64,000 nt of DNA from Emticicia agri (lineage in GTDB: Bacteria; Bacteroidota; Bacteroidia; Cytophagales; Spirosomataceae): assembly GCF_004168285.1 (NCBI RefSeq), contig NZ_SEWF01000008.1, positions 115,824 through 179,823 of the forward strand. Direction: 5' to 3'. Positions 35,883-44,857 of the stretch are shown here, in pieces (positions within the stretch are counted from its first letter, which is position 1; every line of letters begins with the position of its first letter). The position numbers were made by a program, and so were the translations under genes. The notes below the pieces were generated by a model. That model ran no database searches. It was not told the DNA's origin and saw nothing but the letters and a program-made list of their open reading frames with translations.

Positions 35883-36272
35883 CTACGCCTCATAAAACTC
35901 TATTGGCAAATCATCAGGGTCGGCAAAGAAAGTAAATTTCCTGCCTGTAAACTCATCTATCCTGATAGGCTCTACTTCTACGCCTTTGGCTTCAATAGCA
36001 GCCTTGGCTGCTTCTACATCGGCTACTTCAAAAGCGAGGTGTCTTAATCCACAGGATTCAGGTCGTGAAGGACGTGGGGGTGGATTAGGAAACGAAAACA
36101 ATTCTATCACATAGTTATCATCAATCGCTAAATCCAGTTTATACGATTGCCGTGCCTGCCTGTATACTTCTCTGATAATGCGCAAGCCCAGAATTTCTGT
36201 ATAAAAATGCTTTGATCTGGCATAGTCAGACCCGATAATGGCAATGTGATGAACTTTATTGATTTTAAGCAT
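35883..36272 (-). CDS. VOC family metalloenzyme (YaeR/glyoxalase-like)
   Basis: 129 residues, one vicinal-oxygen-chelate domain. VHHIAIIGSDYARSKHFYTE opens it (His metal ligand), YVIELFSFPNPPPRPSRPES holds the Glu, LRHLAFEVADVEAAK the next His, and FADPDDLPIEFYE the last Glu, giving a full His/Glu metal set. It resembles the YaeR/SMU1112c group. Substrate unknown. The gene follows the RidA gene after 4 bases, so the two are in one operon. Confidence 0.9.
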   Translation of the reverse strand: MLKINKVHHIAIIGSDYARSKHFYTEILGLRIIREVYRQARQSYKLDLAIDDNYVIELFSFPNPPPRPSRPESCGLRHLAFEVADVEAAKAAIEAKGVEVEPIRIDEFTGRKFTFFADPDDLPIEFYEA

Positions 36273-36276
36273 ACTC

Positions 36277-36744
36277 TCAATCTTCGTTTAATTCAAACAT
36301 CGCTTCAATCTCTACCGGAATATTGTCAGGCAATGAACCCATTCCTACAGCTGAACGCACGCCAATACCATTTTCGGTACCCCACACTTCGGCAAATAAT
36401 TCGCTGCAACCATTTATCACATAGGGGTGTCTTTCAAAGCTACTGGTGCAGTTTACCATTCCTAATACTTTTACCACCCGTTTGATTTTATCAAGGCTAC
36501 CTAATTTTGTTTTAAGTGTGGTAAGGATAGTTAAACCAACCTGACGGGCTGCTAATTTTCCGGCTTCAATATCCATATCCTCTTCAACCCGGCCAATAAT
36601 CAGGGAGCCGTCTGTCTGAACCGGTCCATGCCCTGATACATAAATAAATTTATCTACTATTAAGGCTGGTTTATATACGCCTTTAGGTGTCGGAGCCGGT
36701 GGTAATTCTAAATTAAGTTTTGCGAAGTTTTCTTCAGCTGTCAT
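36277..36744 (-). CDS. RidA family (enamine/imine deaminase) protein
   Basis: 155 residues, slightly longer than classical RidA at the front. Marks: VSGHGPVQTDGSLIIGRV, LAARQVGLTILTTLKTKLGS, RVVKVLGMVNC and RSAVGMGSLPDNIPVEIEA with the conserved Arg. RidA proteins hydrolyse reactive imines formed by PLP enzymes, so placement beside a PLP aldolase is meaningful. Confidence 0.9.
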   Translation of the reverse strand: MTAEENFAKLNLELPPAPTPKGVYKPALIVDKFIYVSGHGPVQTDGSLIIGRVEEDMDIEAGKLAARQVGLTILTTLKTKLGSLDKIKRVVKVLGMVNCTSSFERHPYVINGCSELFAEVWGTENGIGVRSAVGMGSLPDNIPVEIEAMFELNED

Positions 36745-36841
36745 TATGAATGTGATTTACTTAAATGTTTAAAACTTGAAAATAATAGTTCTTTTTAATT
36801 ACGGCCTATTGTTTACCTATACAATAAAACTTCACTGCATC

Positions 36842-36860
36842 CACGGATTACCAATCCGTG
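36842..36860. terminator. Hairpin after the GntP gene
   Basis: CACGGATT (36842-36849) with AATCCGTG (36853-36860). There is no T run on either side, so termination is uncertain. Confidence 0.45.
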
Positions 36861-36868
36861 TTACGCTA

Positions 36869-38176
36869 CTACACAAACAAATTCAAAACCAATACCCCTA
36901 ACAAACCTACGACCGAAACGATGGTTTCCATAACCGACCAGGTTTTGATGGTATCTTTGATAGAGAGATTGAAATACTCTTTGAAAAGCCAGAATCCGCC
37001 ATCGTTCAGATGCGAAAATAACAAACTCCCTGCACCTATCGACAATACCATCAACTCCGGTTTTACCCCTGTCTGATGCTGAATTAATGGAGCTAAAATA
37101 CCTACGGCAGTTAAGCCTGCCACAGTAGCCGAGCCTACGCACAGCCGCAATACTGCGGCAATTGTCCAACCCAATATTAAAGGATTAATATCGAAACCTT
37201 GTAATTGTGTGCCAATATAACTACTTGTGCCGCTATCTTGCAATATCTGCTTTAATGCGCCTGCGCCTGCGATAATCAAAAGGATACCTGCGCAACTTTT
37301 GAAGGCTTCTTCTAATTGTTTGCTTACTACTTTAATACTGTTCCCTTGCTTGATACCCAATAGATACATAGCCAATAGCAACGAAACCAACATACCCACG
37401 TATGGTTCGGCAATGAGTTGCACTACCTTATTATCAGGCAGGTATTTTTTAATAAATGAGGTAAGCGTTAATAAAAACACAGGCATAAGTGCTACTAAAA
37501 GGCTTTCAAACAAACTGGGTTGTTTGTCTTTGGGGATAGGCTTTAAATTAAACAAAGTAGTATCTAACTGTGGCTTGTATTTTTTGAGGGTACGCCCAAA
37601 GATAGGCCCTGCAATGGCAATAGCCGGAATAGCCACAATGATACCATATATCAGTGTCTGACCGACATTGGCATTCAACTGAGAAGCAATGGCCGCAGGC
37701 GAAGGGTGTGGTGGCAGATAGCCGTGAGCGACCGACAAAGCCGAAAGCATAGGAATACCTACATAAAGAATAGGCATATTGGTTGAAATGGCAATAGAGA
37801 AAATGAGGGGTACTACAATGATAAACCCGGCATTATAAAATAGCGGAATACCGATAATAAACCCTGCCAAGGCAAGCCCCCATTGCAGGTATTTTTTACC
37901 GAAAATAGTAATTAACGTATCGGTAATACGTTGGGCAGCACCGCTTTCGGCTACCAGTTTGCCAAGCATGGCACCAAAACCGATAATCAGAATCAGATCG
38001 CCTAAAGTACCGCCAATACCCGTCTGAATGGCTTTACCAATGGCAGGAATTTCCATACCTGTTGCCAGACCCAGACAAATAGCTATCAAAATGAATGAAA
38101 TAAAGGTGTCGAGTTTTACGAAAGCTACCAATACTACAAGTGCTATGATAGCCAATAGGGTGAGTAAAATAGGCAT
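36869..38176 (-). CDS. GntP family proton symporter
   Basis: 435 residues, about 12 membrane segments. The motifs ILIIGFGAMLGKLVAESGAA, LPPHPSPAAIASQLNANVG (substrate-binding hallmark of the family) and the last half GSATVAGLTAVGILAPLIQH are present. Members import gluconate or related hydroxy acids, and some D-serine or other small acids. Being in one unit with RidA, VOC and D-TA, its substrate may be a D-hydroxy-amino acid or related acid rather than gluconate. Confidence 0.93.
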   Translation of the reverse strand: MPILLTLLAIIALVVLVAFVKLDTFISFILIAICLGLATGMEIPAIGKAIQTGIGGTLGDLILIIGFGAMLGKLVAESGAAQRITDTLITIFGKKYLQWGLALAGFIIGIPLFYNAGFIIVVPLIFSIAISTNMPILYVGIPMLSALSVAHGYLPPHPSPAAIASQLNANVGQTLIYGIIVAIPAIAIAGPIFGRTLKKYKPQLDTTLFNLKPIPKDKQPSLFESLLVALMPVFLLTLTSFIKKYLPDNKVVQLIAEPYVGMLVSLLLAMYLLGIKQGNSIKVVSKQLEEAFKSCAGILLIIAGAGALKQILQDSGTSSYIGTQLQGFDINPLILGWTIAAVLRLCVGSATVAGLTAVGILAPLIQHQTGVKPELMVLSIGAGSLLFSHLNDGGFWLFKEYFNLSIKDTIKTWSVMETIVSVVGLLGVLVLNLFV

Positions 38177-38239
38177 TGTTTAAATCAGGTTGAAGGTTGC
38201 CTGTGCAAGATAAGTAAAAATGTCTATTATAGAACACCT

Positions 38240-39508
38240 CTACGGACACATTATCTTTCTCACTTCTTCTTCCCCTTCGTTCATCAAGTTGAAAGGCATA
38301 ACGTGTAGTACCAAATCTTCGTCGTAGTCAAAAACCTCTAAGGGATTCCTGAAATTTTCGTTTGCCGGATAAATCAGGAAAAGCTTTTTAGCCTGATACT
38401 TTTTACCATAGGCATACATCTGGTATAAATCGGCCTGCTCAATGCCGTAGTTCTGTCGGGGTTTTGAGGCATCAATTACTTTCCATTTGGCATCAAAAAT
38501 CCATATTTCTCCGGCGTTATTTTCTGCTACAATATCAGGTATCATTCTGAACCTGGCGTTTTCTTTGTGTTTCAGCACCAGGTGTTTGCGCCTGTCCTGC
38601 AACCTGATACTAAAGTCTGAACCAGCATATTTCTGAAAGAGCTTACCTACATAGTTTTCAAACAGCACCTCCATCGGAAACAATAAAGATATTTGCGAAT
38701 AATTGCCCGAAAAAGGCAAAAAAGAATGTTCGTTCAGGAACACCCACGCCCACTGTAACAGGTTTTCGTATCGCTCAAAATGCGGGCTGACCGTATTACT
38801 TTTAGTAAAATCCTGCTGAAGATTAGCCGATAAACTGATTTCGTCAAAAACAGACAGGTTCTGCCAGATGCGCTGTTTGGTAAAATTAGTAAAGGAATAG
38901 TTTTTCAGCCGATGCAGACAGGTTTTTAGAATTCTGTTCTGCGGAATATCGTGCATGAAATCATCGTAAGCAATAAAGATTGAATGCTGTTTCAATAAAT
39001 TGCGGTGGATATTTTCAGCAATCAGTACTTTACCTTTGATAAAAGTTTCGTTGGCTTCTATGTGCTCATAATTTCTGCCTAAGCCTGTGCTCAGTAGTTT
39101 TTCTAATTCATCTAAAAAAGCCTTGACATAGATTTCTAACAAGGGCAGATTACTGATAGCCAGATGCGCTTTTGATAAAGACTGATAAGCAGGTATTTTC
39201 TGCAACATTTTCAGCAATATTCGTCGGGCTTCTTTCGGAGAGTCAGCAGTAGATTTGGGCAGAATTTCTATCTGAATTGTATCAGAAACAGGTATCAGCC
39301 CTACATAGTTTTTTACTTTTATCTGCTCTTTGCCCCGTTGAACAGAGTAAGTAAAAAGTAAATCGTTGGCATAAGTAAATACAAGGTCTTTGATACGAAG
39401 AAAAGCAGTATCACTAACAAAAATTTCAGCAAAAGAATCTATAGGCAGGTCGTAATCACTTGCTTTTTTTATTGCGCTAAACTCTGAGATAACTATGGTT
39501 TTTATCAA
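38240..39508 (-). CDS. mcrC: McrC family protein (McrBC restriction component), solitary
   Basis: 422 residues. The N-terminal part (LKNYVGLIPVSDTIQIEILPK and AYQSLSKAHLAI) matches the McrC domain that binds McrB; the C-terminal PD-(D/E)xK nuclease core has FRMIPDIVAENNAGEIWIFD followed by AKWK (D..DAK) and QADLYQMYAYG. McrC is the nuclease subunit for cleavage of modified-cytosine DNA with the GTPase McrB. No mcrB is adjacent: upstream 39509-39722 carries nothing recognisable and downstream is the GntP gene. It may work with a distant McrB or have become a stand-alone nuclease. Confidence 0.88.
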   Translation of the reverse strand: MIKTIVISEFSAIKKASDYDLPIDSFAEIFVSDTAFLRIKDLVFTYANDLLFTYSVQRGKEQIKVKNYVGLIPVSDTIQIEILPKSTADSPKEARRILLKMLQKIPAYQSLSKAHLAISNLPLLEIYVKAFLDELEKLLSTGLGRNYEHIEANETFIKGKVLIAENIHRNLLKQHSIFIAYDDFMHDIPQNRILKTCLHRLKNYSFTNFTKQRIWQNLSVFDEISLSANLQQDFTKSNTVSPHFERYENLLQWAWVFLNEHSFLPFSGNYSQISLLFPMEVLFENYVGKLFQKYAGSDFSIRLQDRRKHLVLKHKENARFRMIPDIVAENNAGEIWIFDAKWKVIDASKPRQNYGIEQADLYQMYAYGKKYQAKKLFLIYPANENFRNPLEVFDYDEDLVLHVMPFNLMNEGEEEVRKIMCP

Positions 39509-39722
39509 AATGTGTATTCCCTGATTTTTGTATTTTACTAATATAGGGGATTGTTTTCAGTTTTCAAGCTCATAGCCTAATTCTATAGCGAATAAAAACG
39601 ATTATTATAACTCGGAAGGGTGTTATATTCGTGGTAATAACTTATTAACAATATAAGGGATTAATAGAATCGCTTATACAAGTAATAGCAATTGTAGCGA
39701 AGAAAACAGAATTATAAAAAGG

Positions 39723-40192
39723 ATGAAAACATTAATAATTAACGTGAGAAATCTATTCTACTTTATCTTAGTATTTATAATTAGCAGTTGCAAAACAAAT
39801 AGAACCACTCACCTAAGCAAGAGTGTATTTTATTGCAATAATCATAAATATACATTAAAAGTACCTATCAAAAAATTACCTCTTATGTTTATAATGATGT
39901 AGATTACTACGGGCAAGACAATGTATATAAGGATTCCTCAAGAATTGATTTTATATGTGGTTTTACTTATAATAAAGAATTAAATAAAAACTATATAGAA
40001 AAATTTCATTTCAAGAAAGATAGCTCAATTATTAAAGGAGGAAACATGATAAATGGGAAAAGCTGGGTTCAAATAGAATCCCATTTTTGCTTATTAAGGT
40101 TATGGAATTTTGATGAACAAGTTTTAGACAAAGTAAAAATGAATAATCTTTATATAGCGCAAATAAAAGAAAACTCAAATCCCACAAAATAA
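39723..40192 (+). pseudogene. Frameshifted small lipoprotein gene
   Basis: A frame starting at 39723 encodes a lipoprotein signal (MKTLIINVRNLFYFI and ISSC with the lipobox Cys), then runs into a stop at about 39902. The following bases continue in another frame from the A-run near 39869 without a stop until TAA at 40190-40192 (KITSYVYNDVDYYGQDNVYK onward). One missing base in the A6 tract (A7 expected) restores one frame of about 156 codons. It is either a real frameshift or a homopolymer reading error. Function unknown. The stretch is AT-rich compared with its neighbours. Confidence 0.75.
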
Positions 40193-40262
40193 AAGAACAG
40201 ATTAGCGTATTCAAAATCTCCTATAGTGTTGGAGTCTATGAATAAGAGTTTATTCTGATTTC

Positions 40263-40393
40263 GTAGAGACGCCATGCTGGCGTCTTTAAGAGCATATGCG
40301 GTCAATAAAAAGAAATTGTGGGAGTAATTTTAAAAACCGAATAAAGACTTTCTCATTTACAGGCCAACGGAGACGCCAGCATGGCGTCTCTAC
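40263..40393. repeat. GTAGAGACG hairpin-pair element, copy B
   Basis: The arm starting GTAGAGACGCCATGCTGG at 40263 is a 23-base inverted match to the arm ending CGTCTCTAC at 40393. The spacer contains AGGCCAA just before the right arm, the inverse of the TTGGCC in copy A. Confidence 0.85.
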
Positions 40394-40414
40394 AAACGAA
40401 ACAACTACCCTCTC

Positions 40415-41941
40415 CTATATCCTCCCACTATACTTAGCAATCTTGTGATGTAATTCTTTTGGATTGAAAGGCTTGGTTACGTAATCATTCATGCCTACGT
40501 TAAAAGCTCTGTCCTGGTTATTGAGTGTGGCAGAAGCCGTCAGCGCAATAATCGGAATCTCTGCACCTGTTTCACGTATTTTTTCAACGGCAGTATAGCC
40601 ATCCATTTCAGGCATCAGTAAGTCCATCAGAATCAAATCGTATTCGTTATTCTTGAATTTATCCACGGCTATTAAACCATTTTCAGCCGTATCAAAAGTA
40701 ACTTTCCATTTCTCCAGAAACTTAGAGGCCACTTTTATATTCACAAAATAATCATCTACCAACAATAATTTTACCCCTTCCAGACTCACTTCGCTATCAT
40801 TTTCTGCCAGTGCAATGGCCATTTGTTGTTTAAGCGTAGTACCAATTCTTAAATTAAGTGTAAAAGAGAATTGCGCACCTTTGCCAGCTTCACTTTCAAG
40901 TTCAATATCGCTGCCGTGTAGCTGTACTAATTTTTTACTGATTACCAATCCTAAACCTGTACCGCCAAACTTACGGGTAGTTTCAGAATTTGCTTGTGTA
41001 AATCTTTCAAAAATCAGCTTTTGCTTATCAGGTGGAATCCCGATTCCGGTATCTTTTACAGAAAAATAGATACTGGCTTTCTCGGCGTCTTTTTTCATCA
41101 CCGATACCTCAATGGTTACGCTGCCGTTCAGGGTAAACTTCACGGCATTAGAAACCAGATTGGCTAATACTTGCCCTATTCTCAATGAATCCCCTATCAA
41201 GGTAGTCGGAATATCATCATCAAGCATCAGTTTAATCTTGTTCCCTTTTTCCTCAGCCTTTACCTGATTGGCTTTTTTGATATTAGATACCAGCAATTTC
41301 AAATCGAAAGGCATTTCTTCCAATTCTACTTTTCCGGCCTCTATCTTACTGAAATCCAGAATATCGTTTATGAGCAAATGCAGGTTTTCTGCCGAAAACT
41401 GCAAAGTTTTCAGGTTTTCCATTACCGACTCTGTCTGCTCTTCCTGCTGCATCAGATACGTAAGCCCGATAATCGCATTCAGTGGTGTTCTGATTTCGTG
41501 GCTCATCATCGATAAAAACTCCGATTTAGCCTGTGTGGCGTTTTCTGCTACTTCTTTGGCATGAATGAGTTCAGTCTCAATCTGTTTTCTTACCTGAATC
41601 TGTCTTTGCAGTAAATCAACCAGTGAAGATAAATTACTATCATCTACCCCGGCCAGTTCGCCACTTTCGGGTGTTTCAAGCAAATAAATGGCCTCAATCA
41701 GTTTATCGACTGACTGACGACGTTGGGCTATCTCACTTTTTAATTTCTGAGTTATCTCGTAATATTCTACCTCATTTAAAGAAGCAGAGTGCTCTGATAA
41801 TTCTTTATCACGGTCGAAACTATGGTAAGAGTCGTTTACAGCTTTAACAAAAGGCTGGAAAGCCTCATTCTGTAAGCACTCTTCTGACAGATATTTCTTT
41901 AATTGTTTAGCAAGCAGTCTATGTAGGTTATCAAGCTCCAT
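40415..41941 (-). CDS. Hybrid sensor histidine kinase with receiver domain
   Basis: 508 residues, no membrane segment. An N-terminal helical region (about 1-130) is followed by HisKA with H148 (FLSMMSHEIRTPLNAI), HATPase_c with DTGIGI (297-302) and GGTGLGL (326-332), and a receiver domain (about 391-505) with the acidic pocket LLLVDDYFV, phospho-acceptor D440 (LILMDLLMPEMDGYTAVE) and K490. There is no sensory domain inside. The 4-base gap to the FIST gene implies that FIST supplies sensing. Confidence 0.95.
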   Translation of the reverse strand: MELDNLHRLLAKQLKKYLSEECLQNEAFQPFVKAVNDSYHSFDRDKELSEHSASLNEVEYYEITQKLKSEIAQRRQSVDKLIEAIYLLETPESGELAGVDDSNLSSLVDLLQRQIQVRKQIETELIHAKEVAENATQAKSEFLSMMSHEIRTPLNAIIGLTYLMQQEEQTESVMENLKTLQFSAENLHLLINDILDFSKIEAGKVELEEMPFDLKLLVSNIKKANQVKAEEKGNKIKLMLDDDIPTTLIGDSLRIGQVLANLVSNAVKFTLNGSVTIEVSVMKKDAEKASIYFSVKDTGIGIPPDKQKLIFERFTQANSETTRKFGGTGLGLVISKKLVQLHGSDIELESEAGKGAQFSFTLNLRIGTTLKQQMAIALAENDSEVSLEGVKLLLVDDYFVNIKVASKFLEKWKVTFDTAENGLIAVDKFKNNEYDLILMDLLMPEMDGYTAVEKIRETGAEIPIIALTASATLNNQDRAFNVGMNDYVTKPFNPKELHHKIAKYSGRI

Positions 41942-41945
41942 TTTG

Positions 41946-43085
41946 TTAATTTTCAGAAAATGTAGTAATGGTCATGGTTTGGTTATGGAGTTCGCATTGT
42001 GCATCAGGCCGAAGCGGTGAGATTTCGCCATACGAATAGAAACCAGTAATTACGGTTTCTTTACCAAAAATATCTCTGGCGGCTTCTACTTCTTCCTCTG
42101 TACGTTGCCCCAGAACCAATTTGCGTCCTACGCAGCTAACCAGTAAGGCTAATTCGGGCGACTTGCCCATGTTTTTGATAGACCCCTGTGCAGCCGTTGA
42201 AGAGGCTTCAATCAGATGGTCAAAATTGGCTTTCATAAATCTTACCATTGCGCCCTTAGGTAGCTCTCCGGCAAAAGTCATACTTTTTTTATCTTCATCA
42301 ATCGTCAGAATTGTTCGTACAATTGGTTCTGAGTCTGGTTTCACACGCATTGATAGTGGGAATAGCAAGGCTGCACCCGGTAATTCTTTGGCATATTTGC
42401 CCAAATATTCTTTATACAAATCAAGAGCGGCTTTATCTCCTATTTTGTATAGTACATTATATTCTGACTCCGTTACTTCTCTTTCAGGGCCGAAAACGTC
42501 CCATCCGCCCATCGTGCCGTGGCCTGTTTTCAGGTCTTTGCCATATAAGCCTATCCCTACTATGCGCCCTTCAATGGGTTGTTCGTTTAAGCCTACCAGA
42601 GTTTTTTCAAAACGGCCTGCATCACCTGCCAAACCACCCGAAATCGGTATTTCGTGATTGGTAGCAATATTCAGCGCTTCAATCAGTTTACTCCCGTTTA
42701 CTTTTCCTCCGTCCGAAATCACTAAGATAGCCGCAAGGTCATCACCTTTTAAATCATGCGCAATGGCTTCACCTGCACGAAAACTTTCGGTATGGTTATG
42801 AATATCGATTTTTGTCGTTTTTACAGTAGTTTTATCAAACTCTATAGCTGTTACAATAATAGAATCATCATGTACACTATCGTCGTAGATTTCTCCCGAG
42901 GTCGAATTAATAATAATCTCAGCAGACGGATATTCCTGATGTAAGAAAGGATAAGGATCATGCGTTTCTAATAGTTTTCTTTCACCGAAAGCTAACACTA
43001 ACTGGGCTTTGGCGGCTGAGAAACGCTCTTCTGTTGATATTTCTTTCCACTCTTTATTAACAAATTTACTCTGACGTATTTTCAT
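41946..43085 (-). CDS. FIST domain sensor protein
   Basis: 379 residues containing FIST_N (about 20-230) and FIST_C (about 250-370). Marks: AAKAQLVLAFGERKLLE, EIIINSTSGEIYDDSVHDD, the INSTSGE/ISGGLAGDAGRF glycine-rich part, and VTGFYSYGEISPLR near the end, all typical. FIST domains are known to bind small ligands, proposed to include amino acids. It is 4 bases upstream of the hybrid kinase gene, so the two form a ligand-sensing two-component unit. Confidence 0.93.
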   Translation of the reverse strand: MKIRQSKFVNKEWKEISTEERFSAAKAQLVLAFGERKLLETHDPYPFLHQEYPSAEIIINSTSGEIYDDSVHDDSIIVTAIEFDKTTVKTTKIDIHNHTESFRAGEAIAHDLKGDDLAAILVISDGGKVNGSKLIEALNIATNHEIPISGGLAGDAGRFEKTLVGLNEQPIEGRIVGIGLYGKDLKTGHGTMGGWDVFGPEREVTESEYNVLYKIGDKAALDLYKEYLGKYAKELPGAALLFPLSMRVKPDSEPIVRTILTIDEDKKSMTFAGELPKGAMVRFMKANFDHLIEASSTAAQGSIKNMGKSPELALLVSCVGRKLVLGQRTEEEVEAARDIFGKETVITGFYSYGEISPLRPDAQCELHNQTMTITTFSEN

Positions 43086-43216
43086 CTGATACAGGTTTAG
43101 ATAAAGTAAGCAAAAATTACACTAATTGTAAAGCAAAAACCATACTACTTTCTTAAAAAGAACGCAAAATCAGATAAATTGTATGACAAATAGGCTATAT
43201 CAAAAGAAAATTACAA

Positions 43217-43391
43217 AAAATATTATTTGGCACTATACAACCCGTGCGACGTCCGCCCACACCCTAAATCCCTCCGCAGCGGCGGCCGCTCCCCAACTGT
43301 GGGGAGAATGACCTTTTAGCCCTTCCCCACAGTTGGGGCGGCCGCCGCGCGGAAGGGTTGGGATGGGGTGTTTTGAAAATATTATTTGGCA
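43217..43391. repeat. Palindromic element inside 16-base direct repeats
   Basis: AAAATATTATTTGGCA occurs at 43217-43232 and again at 43376-43391. Between them is an about 115-bp inverted repeat (43258-43371) with GC-rich arms GGCGGCCGCT, CCCCAACTGTGGGG and complements. The direct repeats look like target duplications or repeat-unit remnants; a related string (AAAATACTATTTGGCA) is at 47055-47070. Confidence 0.7.
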
Positions 43392-43523
43392 TAAAAAATT
43401 TTTGCAACTCCCTGTTTTTACTTTCTAAATACGTTCTGAAATCAAAATGATTAAGCGGATATATACTAAAAATATATAGCAATAAAACTTATGCCAATCT
43501 GCTTAATACCGGAATATTTATTA

Positions 43524-44591
43524 TCAAATCTTTGTAGTGCCCCTATCTATTTTAATTATATAGCTTTTTCCACCTGCTTTATCAATGGCATCGGCTACTT
43601 TTTCGGGGTCATTCGGAGCATATACAAACATACATCCTCCCCCACCGGAGCCGTTAATCTTGCCACCCAAAGCACCTGATTCTATGGCCGCCGCAAGCAT
43701 ACGTTCAATTTTGGGTGTTGAGATTTGTAATAAATCTCGTAAGATGCCATGATGTTCAGACAATAACTCTCCCAATTGCTCATCGCTCATCGACTGACTT
43801 CTGAATAGTTCTAATGCCTCTCGCAGAATATCACGGTTTCTTAGTGTGCCACTCAGCAAAGCATATTCGTCGTTACTCAAAAAAGGTGTTAATTGTTCTT
43901 TATCAGCAGTCCCGAAAGTGTGTAGCGAGAAATCAGGCAACTGTTGTTTAATCTTTTCTATTAATTCCAGTCGGGCAAACTTGGCTCGTTTTAATACCCC
44001 GATGGTATCTTTAGGTTCGATCGAATCGGCCAGGACAAATGTGCCAAGATTAGGTTGCAATGCTTCGGCTGTTACTTGGGGATCAAACTCCAGATAAACC
44101 GCATTACCAATAGCTGTTGAAAGATGGTCCATCATGCCTCCCGGTTCTCCAAACTCGGCTACCTCTGCCACAAAAGCCAACTCACCCAATTCTTTAGCAC
44201 TGAAATCATGCGGATTATCAGCCATTTTTGATAAAAAATGAAGCCACGTAACCAATAGAGCCGATGAACTTGACGTACCCGAATTGATGGGAATATTGCC
44301 ATTTACCGTACATTCAATACCTTTAGAAAACCGAAGACCTTTATCTAATAATATATTGTATCCGCTTCTGAAATAATCTCTTTTTTCAAGATAGGGCAAA
44401 CGGCTATCTGATAACTCCATTTGCAGTTCTGAACCAATATCAGGCAAATGAATAATGATTTTCTTATCGTTCCGGTGTTCTCCTGTAATCTGTACTCTTC
44501 GGGAAATAGCCGCTGCAATAACTGGTAAACCTAAATAATCCTGATGTTCGCCAAAGAGGCATATTCTGCCCGGAGTAGAAATAGTTAGCAT
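43524..44591 (-). CDS. GHMP family sugar kinase (galactokinase-type signature)
   Basis: 355 residues. The N-terminal GRICLFGEHQDYLGLPVI matches the galactokinase signature; the GHMP ATP-binding motif is NIPINSGTSSSSALLV; the C-terminal GHMP motif is GGKINGSGGGGCMFVYA. The catalytic Asp is in PGGMMDHLSTAIGN. Length is normal for galactokinase or related sugar-1-kinases. The sugar is not certain: galactose, galacturonate or another. Downstream and upstream genes give no hint. Confidence 0.9.
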   Translation of the reverse strand: MLTISTPGRICLFGEHQDYLGLPVIAAAISRRVQITGEHRNDKKIIIHLPDIGSELQMELSDSRLPYLEKRDYFRSGYNILLDKGLRFSKGIECTVNGNIPINSGTSSSSALLVTWLHFLSKMADNPHDFSAKELGELAFVAEVAEFGEPGGMMDHLSTAIGNAVYLEFDPQVTAEALQPNLGTFVLADSIEPKDTIGVLKRAKFARLELIEKIKQQLPDFSLHTFGTADKEQLTPFLSNDEYALLSGTLRNRDILREALELFRSQSMSDEQLGELLSEHHGILRDLLQISTPKIERMLAAAIESGALGGKINGSGGGGCMFVYAPNDPEKVADAIDKAGGKSYIIKIDRGTTKI

Positions 44592-44820
44592 TTTTTATGA
44601 ATAATTGTGGTAGTGTTGATAGTTTTGCTCTATTGTTCTGGCCTAATAAGTGCCTGTAATTTCCAACGCACAGCCAAAGCCTGCGATAAAAGCCAAACGC
44701 AATAAATCTCCCAACAGTAAGTAAAGTTAAAAATCAAATCAATAACAAAAATAGACTTTGGCAAGTCAAATCTATTGAAATAGAAAATAAAAATTTCAAA
44801 TACTTGTATAAGTCCAAAAC

Positions 44821-44841
44821 TATGTCGTATATTTACGTCAT
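44821..44841 (+). promoter_or_regulatory. ArsR operator 1
   Basis: The motif TCGTATATTTACG sits inside a 21-base site that differs from the one at 45210 at only two positions. TATATTTA inside it resembles a -7 element (TAnnTTTG), so repressor binding would cover the promoter. It lies 17 bases before the arsR start at 44858. Confidence 0.75.
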
Positions 44842-44857
44842 AATAGAAACTAAGTTT

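Noticed and set aside
40032..40214. 60-codon minus-strand frame in the mcrC-kinase gap
   Set aside because: Antisense of the frameshifted lipoprotein gene, whose plus-strand reading is more coherent.
42121..42664. Two long open frames (178 and 117 codons) antisense to the FIST gene
   Set aside because: They overlap a well-supported gene and show no domain or signal features.
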